From: Muribaculaceae bacterium | Lineage (GTDB): Bacteria; Bacteroidota; Bacteroidia; Bacteroidales; Muribaculaceae | Assembly (NCBI GenBank): GCA_017443765.1 | Contig: JAFSYB010000084.1 | Coordinates: forward strand, 1-40,526 | DNA length: 40,526 nucleotides | Direction: 5' to 3' | Shown: in pieces, positions 14,419 to 21,388 of the stretch | Position numbering within the stretch: the stretch's first letter is position 1 | Layout of the letters: every line of letters begins with the position of its first letter | Made by a program: the position numbers and the translations under genes | Notes under the pieces: generated by a model | What the model was told of the DNA's origin: nothing | The model's input: the letters and a program-made list of their open reading frames with translations, nothing else | Databases searched by the model: none

Positions 14419-15918
14419 ATGAAGAAATCAAAGATATGGATTCTGACTGTGTTGATGGCCACCGCGCTTATCGGCTTGCTACTTGCGCAGATCATGTATA
14501 TGGAAAACATGATCAAGATGCGCAACGAGCAGTTTGCCGAGCTCGTGAAGCGCAGCCTTTACGGCGTGTCGACCATGCTGGAGCAGAACGAGACGAAATA
14601 TTTCCTCGACCAAGACTTGGAAGAGGCCGAGGCCACCTACAACACGCCCCGCGGCAAGGGACGCTTTGATGTCGGCGCCGACCTGCCGGCCATCGACCCG
14701 GCAACGGGCATCGACAGCCTGCGCCTGCGCCGCCCCGCCAACCTGGGCGCGCTCAAGGACTTCGGCCAGAGCTATAATTCGCGCCAGGAAGTGCTCAAGG
14801 GACAGTACCTCTACCAAAAGGAGCTGCTCAACGAGGTGATACTCACCATCCTCTCGCACAGCAGCGACCGCCCCATCGCACAGCGCGCCGACTCGGCCAC
14901 CGTGCACGACTACCTGAAATCCGAGCTGGAGTTCAATGGCCTCAAGCTTCCCTTTGAGTTCGCCGTGGTGGCACGCAACAGCGGCATAGTCTACTGCACC
15001 GACGGCTATGCGCCCCAGAACCAGCAGCAGGTTTTCAGCCAGCTGCTCTTCCCAGGCGACCCCGTCAGCCGGCAGAACTACCTCTGCATCACCTTCCCCA
15101 CCAAGAGCGACTACATCTTCTCGTCGATGCGGTTCATCATCACCTCGCTCATGTTCACACTCCTGCTCCTGATTGTGTTCATCTACACGGTGATTGCAGC
15201 AGTCCGCCAGAAACGTCTCACCGAAATCAAGAACGACTTTATCAACAACATGACGCACGAGTTCAAGACCCCCATCTCGTCGATTAGCATTGCCGCGCAA
15301 ATGCTCAACGACGACTCGGTGCGCAAGAGCCCGGCCATGCTCAAGCATGTGAGCACCGTGATCAACGACGAGACCAAGCGGCTGCGCTTCCAGGTCGAGA
15401 AGGTGCTCCAGATGTCGATGTTCGACCGCAAGAACGCCACCATGCGCCTCGAGGAGGAGGATGCCAATGCCAACATCGACAGCGTGGTGAACACCTTCAA
15501 GCTCAAGGTGGAGCGCTACGGCGGCTCCATCACCGCCGCGCTCGATGCCGAGGACCCCATCATCAATGTGGACCGAATGCATTTCACCAACGTCATCTTC
15601 AACCTGCTCGACAACGCCATCAAGTATCGTCGCGACGACGAGCCGCTGCAGTTGCGCGTGGCAACACGCAACCCCGACGACGACACCCTCGAAATCACCG
15701 TGGCCGACAACGGCATCGGCATTCGACGCGAAGACCTCAAGCGCGTGTTCGAGAAGTTCTATCGCGTTTCCACCGGCAACCGGCACGACGTCAAGGGCTT
15801 CGGCCTCGGACTGGCCTACGTGAACAAGATGGTCACCCTTTTTGGCGGTAACATCACTGTGGAGAGTGAATTGGGAAAAGGAACGAAATTCATCATAACA
15901 TTACCTTTATTAAAATAA
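14419..15918 (+). CDS. rprX: Sensor histidine kinase RprX
   Basis: 499 aa. Two membrane helices (residues ~7-27 and ~238-262) enclose a ~210-residue periplasmic sensor region. The cytoplasmic part has the H-box NNMTHEFKTPISS with phospho-accepting His280, the N-box NVIFNLLDNAIKYR, the G1 box VADNGIGI and the G2 box KGFGLGLAYV. Order and sequence match RprX of Bacteroides fragilis, first described for its effect on tetQ expression. It should autophosphorylate and pass phosphate to the response regulator encoded seven bases downstream. A perfect promoter precedes it. The native signal is unknown. Confidence 0.92.
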   Translation: MKKSKIWILTVLMATALIGLLLAQIMYMENMIKMRNEQFAELVKRSLYGVSTMLEQNETKYFLDQDLEEAEATYNTPRGKGRFDVGADLPAIDPATGIDSLRLRRPANLGALKDFGQSYNSRQEVLKGQYLYQKELLNEVILTILSHSSDRPIAQRADSATVHDYLKSELEFNGLKLPFEFAVVARNSGIVYCTDGYAPQNQQQVFSQLLFPGDPVSRQNYLCITFPTKSDYIFSSMRFIITSLMFTLLLLIVFIYTVIAAVRQKRLTEIKNDFINNMTHEFKTPISSISIAAQMLNDDSVRKSPAMLKHVSTVINDETKRLRFQVEKVLQMSMFDRKNATMRLEEEDANANIDSVVNTFKLKVERYGGSITAALDAEDPIINVDRMHFTNVIFNLLDNAIKYRRDDEPLQLRVATRNPDDDTLEITVADNGIGIRREDLKRVFEKFYRVSTGNRHDVKGFGLGLAYVNKMVTLFGGNITVESELGKGTKFIITLPLLK

Positions 15919-15924
15919 ACAATT

Positions 15925-16629
15925 ATGGACGAGAAATTAAGAATCCTGCTGTGTGAAGACGATGAGAACCTGGGCACCCTCACCCGGGAGTATCTCGAGG
16001 ACAAGGGCTACCGCGCCGAGCTGTTCGCCGACGGCGAGAGCGGCTACCGAGCCTTTCTGAAAGGAAAGTTCGACATCTGCCTGCTCGACGTGATGATGCC
16101 CAAGAAGGACGGTTTCCAGCTCGCGCAGGAAATCCGCACCGTCAACAGCGACGTGCCCATCATCTTCCTCACCGCCAAGAGCCTCAAGGAGGACATCCTC
16201 GAGGGTTTCAAGATTGGCGCCGACGACTACATCACCAAGCCCTTCAGCATGGAGGAGCTGGTGCTGCGCATCGAGGCCATCTTGCGCCGCGTCAAGGGAA
16301 AGAAAGGCAAGGAAGTCACCGTTTACAAAATCGGCAAGTTCACCTTCGACACCCAGCGACAGGTGCTTTTCACCGACGAGAAAACCGACAACCTCACCAC
16401 CAAGGAGAGCGAGCTGCTCACCCTGCTGTGCGCGCACATGAACGAAATCCTGGAGCGTAACTTCGCGCTGAAGGCCATCTGGATCGACGACAACTACTTC
16501 AACGCTCGCTCGATGGACGTCTACATCACCAAGCTGCGCAAGAAACTCAAGGACGACCCCGACATCGAAATCATCAACATCCACGGCAAGGGCTACAAGC
16601 TCATCGCTCCCGACCCCGAGGTCAAGTGA
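15925..16629 (+). CDS. rprY: OmpR-type response regulator RprY
   Basis: 234 aa. The receiver domain has the acidic pair in LCEDDENL (Asp12, Asp13), the phospho-accepting Asp55 in CLLDVMMPKKDGF, Thr in FLTAKS and Lys in YITKPFS. A winged-helix DNA-binding domain fills residues ~130-232, including LTTKESELLTLL, WIDDNYFNARSMDVYITKLRK split by its usual turn, and INIHGKGYKLI. This closely matches RprY of Bacteroides and Porphyromonas, where it has been linked to oxidative stress and sodium-related genes. Co-transcribed with rprX (six-base gap) and followed by a strong terminator. Confidence 0.95.
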   Translation: MDEKLRILLCEDDENLGTLTREYLEDKGYRAELFADGESGYRAFLKGKFDICLLDVMMPKKDGFQLAQEIRTVNSDVPIIFLTAKSLKEDILEGFKIGADDYITKPFSMEELVLRIEAILRRVKGKKGKEVTVYKIGKFTFDTQRQVLFTDEKTDNLTTKESELLTLLCAHMNEILERNFALKAIWIDDNYFNARSMDVYITKLRKKLKDDPDIEIINIHGKGYKLIAPDPEVK

Positions 16630-16647
16630 GGCACCCAAAGCGACAAC

Positions 16648-16692
16648 AATTAATCACCGAGAACCACACACGTTCGTTCTCGGTGATTAATT
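16648..16692 (+). terminator. Terminator after rprY
   Basis: Perfect 17-base arms at 16648-16664 and 16676-16692 with an 11-base loop, 19 bases after the rprY stop. Confidence 0.85.
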
Positions 16693-16826
16693 ATGGCTCT
16701 ATAACGGATAGCATGGGGGTAGCTTCATGCAATACCCCCTTTGGGTTGTGCGCCTTAAATTCGCCTAATTCGTGCAATTCGCATTGAGAATGAATTACCC
16801 CACAAAACGTTACAGAGCCAGAATTA
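16688..16826. repeat. Small structured element bounded by 19-bp inverted repeats
   Basis: TAATTATGGCTCTATAACG at 16688-16706 and its inverted partner at 16808-16826 differ at only two of 19 positions. Inside are a GGGGGTA/TACCCCC hairpin (about 16725-16750) and several AATTCG repeats. It could be a miniature element or a folded leader RNA. The remaining sequence up to 17087 carries a -7-like TAATTTTG at 16896-16903 but no gene. Confidence 0.5.
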
Positions 16827-17087
16827 TACAAGCCGCCTCAACTGTTTTTGTGAAAAAACTTTGCTCGTAATCATCGCATATTGAAAAATTTTGTGTAATT
16901 TTGTCTTCAAGAAACATAGTGGTTGATTTCAGCGGAGTTATTTGCGCCACAAGATTACCAGGCGGATTGCTGTTTTCTTGATATTCAACTAATTATTTTC
17001 CCGTATAGCTCATGCTAATTGCCTGCGCTTATTGGCGATAGATGTTTATACACACTTGAACTATTAAGAGTTAGGAGCAAAAAAACT

Positions 17088-17972
17088 ATGGCAGAACAGC
17101 GAAAAGTATCCATTCGATTCTACAACGACCACGAGGTGCGTGCCATGTGGGACGATGAGCAGAGCAAGTGGTGGTTCTCGGTACTCGACATCGTGGGAGC
17201 CATCAACGACCAAAACGACTATACCCGCACGCGAAACTACTGGAAGTACCTCAAAACCAAACTGCGCAAGCAAGGCAATGAGTTGGTTAGTGCCACTAAC
17301 CAACTGAAACTGCTCGCTGCCGACGGCAAGCGCTACATGACCGATGTGCTCGACTATCATGGCGTGATGCTTTTGGCGCAGAACATTCCCAACACCAACG
17401 CCACGCACTTCGTGCGCTGGTTTGCTAGCGACAGCGAGAGCATCGACGGCAAGAGCCGCGAAAAGGCCTACGCCATGTGGGAGAGCGGTCTGATGGATAG
17501 TGTGGAGATAGGCACCACGCGCGGTTTGCAGCAGATTCACGCCTATCTGTTCGGTGGACTGTACGACTTTGCCGGGCGCATACGCACCGTCACCATTTCT
17601 AAGGGCAAAACCCTCTTCTGCGTGGCGGAGTATCTGCATGGTGTTCTCAAAGACATCGACCGCATGCCCGATGACACCTTCGATGAGATTGTGGCCAAAT
17701 ACGTCGAGATGAATTTGGCGCACCCGTTTATGGAGGGTAATGGCCGCAGCACGCGCTTGTGGCTCGACTTGCTGATGAAGAACCGCATCGGTTGTTGCGT
17801 CGACTGGAGCCGCATCACCAAGCGTGACTACCTCAACGCCATGATATTGAGCGCAGCCGACCCATCGTGGCTGAGGACGCTGCTTCGCGGCGCCCTCACC
17901 GACAAGATTGATGACCGGGAGATGTTCATGAAAGGTATCGACTATTCTTATTACTACGAGCAGGAAGACTGA
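17088..17972 (+). CDS. Bro-N/Fic fusion protein (AMPylase-type)
   Basis: 294 aa from ATG 17088, preceded by AGGAG; the frame is open 69 bases further upstream without protein character. Residues ~1-120 look like the Bro-N phage antirepressor-type domain (WWFSVLDIVGAIN, YWKYLKTKLRK, NQLKLLAADGKRY, THFVRWFAS). Residues ~130-285 form a Fic domain with GTTRGLQQIHAYLFGGLYDFAG and the complete catalytic motif HPFMEGNGRSTRLW (His202). Fic proteins transfer AMP or another nucleotide moiety to Ser, Thr or Tyr of a target. The Bro-N part may bind DNA or the target. No separate antitoxin gene lies beside it, and I could not identify an inhibitory S/TxxxE(G/N) helix with certainty. Confidence 0.88.
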   Translation: MAEQRKVSIRFYNDHEVRAMWDDEQSKWWFSVLDIVGAINDQNDYTRTRNYWKYLKTKLRKQGNELVSATNQLKLLAADGKRYMTDVLDYHGVMLLAQNIPNTNATHFVRWFASDSESIDGKSREKAYAMWESGLMDSVEIGTTRGLQQIHAYLFGGLYDFAGRIRTVTISKGKTLFCVAEYLHGVLKDIDRMPDDTFDEIVAKYVEMNLAHPFMEGNGRSTRLWLDLLMKNRIGCCVDWSRITKRDYLNAMILSAADPSWLRTLLRGALTDKIDDREMFMKGIDYSYYYEQED

Positions 17973-18062
17973 CCATGAGCCGCAACCCGCCACGGCCCCA
18001 CCGGCAGGCAATCCACGACGGCACAAGCAATTTATAGCCCACCACCTAAACAGTAAAATACG

Positions 18063-19055
18063 ATGATTATGAAAAAGATTTTGACAATTACAGTTGTGTT
18101 GCTGATGGCATCGGCGGCATCCTTTGCGCAGTCAACGGTGTATGTGACTCGGGAGATAACGCCCGAATCGCTGGTGAAAATCTATGAGGCTCTTGGCGTT
18201 GAAGCCAAGGGGCGTGTGGCAGTGAAAATATCGACTGGCGAGGGCAGTAATCCCAACTACCTGAAGCCTGAGCTTATCAAAGACCTGGTCTACAAGGTGG
18301 ACGGCACCATCGTTGAGTGCAACACCGCCTACGGCAGCGGTCATGGTAACGAGCGAGATGAGCGCAACACGTCGGCCAACCACTGGCGCGTTATCGAGCG
18401 TCACGGATTCACCAACTACTTTCCTGTGGACATCATGGACGAATATGACGAGATACGCATCCCCGTGAACGACCGCAAATATATCAAGTACGACATCGTG
18501 GGAGGGCACATCGCCAACTACGACTTCATGATAGCCCTCAACCATTTCAAGGGCCATCCCATGGGCGGCTACGGAGGTGCGCTCAAGAACCTCTCGATAG
18601 GCTGCGCCAGCAGCAACGGCAAAGCCTATATCCACTCGGCCGGCAAGATGGAGAAGCTCGACATGAGTAAGCTCTGGACACCTGAATACATTGGCGACCA
18701 AGACGGATTTCTCGAGAGCATGGCCGCCGCCGCGCAGGCCGTGGTGAACTACTTCCAGAGGCATGATGGCATCATTTTCATAAGTGTGATGAACAATATG
18801 AGCATCGACTGCGACTGCGTGGACCATCCCGCGCCAGTCAAGCTCGAGGACTACGGCATCTTGGCGTCGACCGACCCCGTGGCTCTCGACCAGGCCTGCG
18901 TTGACATCATCAACCAGCAGAAAGTGACCGCCACCAACGACCCCACCGACCTGCTCAATCGCATCAACAAGCAGCACGGCACGCACACCATTGAGTGGGC
19001 CGAAAAGATAGGTCTCGGCACCCGTCGATACACTTTAATAAATATCGACCAATAA
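18063..19055 (+). CDS. Secreted DUF362 domain protein
   Basis: 330 aa (or 328 from the second ATG at 18069, which begins the signal peptide MKKILTITVVLLMASAASFAQ). The body fits DUF362: VYVTREITPESLVKIYEAL, GRVAVKISTGEGSNPNYLKPE split by its usual loop, IVECNTAYG, FMIALNHFKGHPMGG, KNLSIGCASSNGK and STDPVALDQACVD. DUF362 proteins often carry ferredoxin domains; this one does not. It keeps CDCVDHPAP, a cysteine cluster near residues 243-250. The signal peptide places it in the periplasm. Function is unknown for the whole family. It lies 90 bases behind the Fic gene with no clear promoter between. Confidence 0.85.
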   Translation: MIMKKILTITVVLLMASAASFAQSTVYVTREITPESLVKIYEALGVEAKGRVAVKISTGEGSNPNYLKPELIKDLVYKVDGTIVECNTAYGSGHGNERDERNTSANHWRVIERHGFTNYFPVDIMDEYDEIRIPVNDRKYIKYDIVGGHIANYDFMIALNHFKGHPMGGYGGALKNLSIGCASSNGKAYIHSAGKMEKLDMSKLWTPEYIGDQDGFLESMAAAAQAVVNYFQRHDGIIFISVMNNMSIDCDCVDHPAPVKLEDYGILASTDPVALDQACVDIINQQKVTATNDPTDLLNRINKQHGTHTIEWAEKIGLGTRRYTLINIDQ

Positions 19056-19686
19056 GATAGTTGGGGATTTAATGGCAACATCGACTGTGGCAACACGACA
19101 AGGACCAACGCCGAAACACCAAGAGCGCAGGTCTTGTCCATATCATCAAGCAGATTGCCTCCCACCATGTCTACGGCCAACGTCACCTGTTAACCTCGCT
19201 GCCGCAACAACTGGCATGGAACACAAAAAACTGATTACACACGTTAAGACCATCGGCGAGGAACGCAATGAATGGCTCGTACATGCCACTGACGATGTAG
19301 ATTAAGGTATTTCATTTTTGCGGTGCATCTCATCGTCTGCCACGAGAAAGCAAAGGGCTCTCTCAAAGAAAGCCACATTCAGTAAAAAAGTCTAAAAGTG
19401 GCTTCAATGAGCGAAAGGCGTGTCTCTAAAGCGTTTCACAACTCTTTCGCGCCTCAAAATTAGTATTTATTTTTCAATCTGCAAAATTATACTCGGCTCT
19501 TTCAGCGGAAAGGCGGCACGTTCTTTCGGTTTGTAGCCTTGCTGCAGACTTTTAATGATGGCTCGTATATCGCAATGCTCTCAATTACCTCACATAATAA
19601 TAGTTCAGAGTTTATGGTTAAGAGTTCGTAAAAGCAGAGGGCTAAAAGTGAACAAATCACAAAATTGAGAAAAAAGGCCGCTCTTT
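19056..19686. other. Intergenic region, no confident gene
   Basis: About 630 bases between the DUF362 gene and the NAD/ADP-ribose promoter. The first 250 bases are GC-rich like genes but no family can be read; a 29-codon piece at 19216-19305 (MEHKKLITHVKT...) could be the end of a decayed gene. The remainder is AT-rich, with a weak inverted pair AAAGCCAC/GTGGCTTC around 19366-19405. Confidence 0.5.
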
Positions 19687-19703
19687 CGTAAAATTTACGC
19701 AAG
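19687..19703 (+). promoter_or_regulatory. Operator-like palindrome A
   Basis: CGTAAAATTTACGCAAG. The first 13 bases are a palindrome with a central A. It matches palindrome B (19740-19756) at 15 of 17 positions and sits just upstream of the -33 box. Candidate site for the NrtR-like regulator encoded downstream. Confidence 0.6.
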
Positions 19704-19707
19704 AAAA

Positions 19708-19739
19708 TTTGGTGGGTTGAAAATAACGCTGTACTTTTG
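19708..19739 (+). promoter_or_regulatory. Promoter of the NAD/ADP-ribose cluster
   Basis: TTTG at 19708-19711, exactly 20 bases, then TACTTTTG at 19732-19739. It is bracketed by the twin palindromes A and B. Confidence 0.8.
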
Positions 19740-19756
19740 CGTGAAAATTACGCAAG
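19740..19756 (+). promoter_or_regulatory. Operator-like palindrome B
   Basis: CGTGAAAATTACGCAAG; with flanks TTGCGT-N7-ACGCAA. It begins at the base after the -7 box, covers the expected transcription start and ends two bases before the ATG at 19759. A bound protein here would block initiation. Confidence 0.6.
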
Positions 19757-19758
19757 TC

Positions 19759-19899
19759 ATGAACGGTAAGAAGAAGAGAATCGTGGTGATGGGTGGGAGT
19801 TTCAACCCTCCCACATGTGCCCACTACAAGCTGATGGAGGAGGCCATTGTTGCACTTGATGCGGATAAAAGTCGGTACGCACGGGGAACCGCATCTTGA
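19759..19899 (+). pseudogene. Truncated NadD-like nucleotidyltransferase (N-terminal stub)
   Basis: 46 codons starting MNGKKKRIVVMGGSFNPPT and AHYKLMEEAIVALDAD, the N-terminal nucleotide-binding segment of nicotinate/nicotinamide-nucleotide adenylyltransferases (GGSFxP...H). Full-length enzymes have around 190-340 residues; here the frame ends at TGA 19897-19899 soon after DADK, so most of the enzyme is missing. It sits directly behind the operator/promoter, suggesting the operon once began with an NAD-synthesis or NAD-related enzyme gene. The stub has its own start codon and could still be translated, but it cannot be an active adenylyltransferase. Confidence 0.78.
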
Positions 19900-20012
19900 T
19901 AAACGGAACCAACAAACAAGAGGTGTTTTGGGGCGTGAATCTATACAGCTGGCTGGGTGAGAATCATTTAGGTAAAATTATTATGGATATTAGAGGAAAG
20001 GAGATTAAGTGA
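19878..20012 (+). pseudogene. C-terminal NADAR-family remnant
   Basis: A second frame, overlapping the end of the NadD-like stub, reads RTGNRILINGTN, KQEVFWGVNLYSW and LGENHLGKIIMDIR before TGA at 20010-20012. It aligns with the end of the NADAR gene just downstream: TGDALLAEASP, YDKIWGIGL, QGENLLGCVLMDVR. It therefore looks like the last ~45 residues of a different NADAR-like gene, joined to the NadD-like stub by a deletion. Its stop overlaps the next ATG as TGATG. Assignment to NADAR rests on this internal similarity and known family pattern. Confidence 0.6.
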
Positions 20013-20560
20013 TGAAATACGACATCGAGATAATGAAAGCGATTGCGCGTATGAATCCGGCTGTGACGGTTATCTATTTCTGGGGTCACACCCCCAACCC
20101 GGCGAAGATGACTTCTGCTTGTTTCAGCCAGTGGTACGACTGTTACTTTGAGGTGGCAGGGGTGCGATACCACACCGCCGAACAGTATATGATGGCCAGC
20201 AAGGCACGTCTTTTTGGTGACGAGGAGGTGCTCCAAGAGATTATGGCTGCATCCACTCCATACGACTACAAAGAGTTGGGCCGGAAGGTACGTGGTTTTG
20301 ACTAAGCCAGTTGGGGTGCCAAGAAGTATGAGATTGTGTTGGAAGGAAACAAGGCCAAGTTCGGGCAGAACGCTGACTTGAAAGCGTTTCTGCTCTCAAC
20401 AGGCGATGCTCTTTTGGCCGAAGCCAGTCCCTACGACAAAATTTGGGGTATTGGACTGAGTCGAGAGCAGGCAATGAACGGCACGGTGGAGCAGTGGCAA
20501 GGAGAAAACTTGCTGGGCTGTGTGTTGATGGACGTGCGTGATTGGCTGAAAACGGTTTAG
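20012..20560 (+). pseudogene. NADAR (DUF1768, YbiA-like) gene interrupted by one in-frame TAA
   Basis: The frame from ATG 20012 encodes TVIYFWGHTPNP, YHTAEQYMMASKARLFGDEE, YKELGRKVRGFD, then TAA at 20303-20305, then without shift ASWGAKKYEIVLEGNKAKF, TGDALLAEASPYDKIWGIGL and QGENLLGCVLMDVRDWL to TAG at 20558-20560. Joined, the 181 sense codons make a full-length NADAR protein. A single C-to-T change at CAA (Gln) would create the stop. NADAR enzymes act as N-glycosidases: YbiA-type members cleave riboflavin intermediates, while others remove ADP-ribose from guanine in nucleic acid. The gene is probably inactive unless the stop is suppressed or is a sequencing error. Confidence 0.85.
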
Positions 20561-20567
20561 CGCGTAA

Positions 20568-21266
20568 ATGGGAACGACAATGGGAACATACACCTACAAG
20601 TACCCGCATCCAAGTGTCACGACCGACTGCGTGATATTTGGATTTGATGGGACAAAACTGAGAGTGTTGCTTGTCGAGCGGGGTGTAGAGCCGTATAAAG
20701 GGCGCTGGGCTTTCCCCGGCGGCTTCTTGCGGATGGACGAATCGGCCGAAACGGGCGCATTGAGAGAGCTGCAAGAGGAGACCGGACTGAAAGGAGCCTA
20801 CATCAAACAGTTCCACACTTTCTCGGACCCCAATCGTGACCCGCGGGAGCGTGTGCTGACGGTGGCCTATTATGCTTTGGTGAAGATGCGGGAAGTGAAA
20901 GGCGGCGACGATGCCGCCAAGGCCGGATGGTTTGCCCTGGACGAAGTGCCGTCGTTGGCTTTCGACCACGACCTGATTCTGCGGGTGGCCTTGAAGGAAC
21001 TGCGCAAGCAGATACACTTCGAGCCAATAGGCTTTGAACTGCTGCCCGACAAGTTCACAATCAAGGAACTGCAGCTGCTTTATGAAGCCATACTCGATGT
21101 GAAGTTTGACCGACGCAACTTCTATAACAAGATGATGCATCTGGAGATCCTCACGCAGTTAGATGAAACTGTTTTTAACTCCCCCAAGAAGGAGGCATAT
21201 TTGTTCAAGTTTAATCCAGAGAAATACAATGAGTTGAAACAAAAAGGATTTAGATTGGAGTTTTAG
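20568..21266 (+). CDS. NrtR-like Nudix transcriptional regulator/hydrolase
   Basis: 232 aa; a second ATG at 20580 is an equally good start. Residues ~5-150 form a Nudix domain with a complete catalytic box, GGFLRMDESAETGALRELQ followed by EETGL, fitting G-x5-E-x7-REUxEExGU. Residues ~150-232 (FTIKELQLLYEAIL, KMMHLEILTQLDE, YLFKFNPEKYNEL) form the winged-helix DNA-binding domain of NrtR-family proteins. NrtR senses ADP-ribose or related NAD products and represses NAD-metabolism genes; many members have a dead Nudix box, this one does not. It starts seven bases after the NADAR gene. The twin palindromes at 19687-19756 are its most plausible binding sites. Confidence 0.88.
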   Translation: MGTTMGTYTYKYPHPSVTTDCVIFGFDGTKLRVLLVERGVEPYKGRWAFPGGFLRMDESAETGALRELQEETGLKGAYIKQFHTFSDPNRDPRERVLTVAYYALVKMREVKGGDDAAKAGWFALDEVPSLAFDHDLILRVALKELRKQIHFEPIGFELLPDKFTIKELQLLYEAILDVKFDRRNFYNKMMHLEILTQLDETVFNSPKKEAYLFKFNPEKYNELKQKGFRLEF

Positions 21267-21351
21267 TGCACGTTGGCCCGTGGCCGGAAAGAGCAAAAGC
21301 ATGAACAGCGAAATGACCCGCATTGAGACTGTCTGTGCACCGGCAAGCGTG

Positions 21352-21370
21352 AAAATAAGAATGTTATTTT
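21352..21370. promoter_or_regulatory. Inverted repeat ahead of the macro/PARG gene
   Basis: AAAATAA-GAATG-TTATTTT, 18 bases before the ATG at 21389. The preceding GCGTGAAAAT (21347-21356) is a 10-base match to palindrome B. It could be a secondary regulator site; the evidence is weak. Confidence 0.35.
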
Positions 21371-21388
21371 TGATAGAAACAGAAAGAT

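Noticed and set aside
14479..15786. 435-codon minus-strand frame opposite rprX
   Set aside because: Antisense shadow; rprX has all kinase motifs.
19072..19305. 77-codon frame behind DUF362
   Set aside because: Low-complexity start and no family; only the last 29 codons look at all protein-like.
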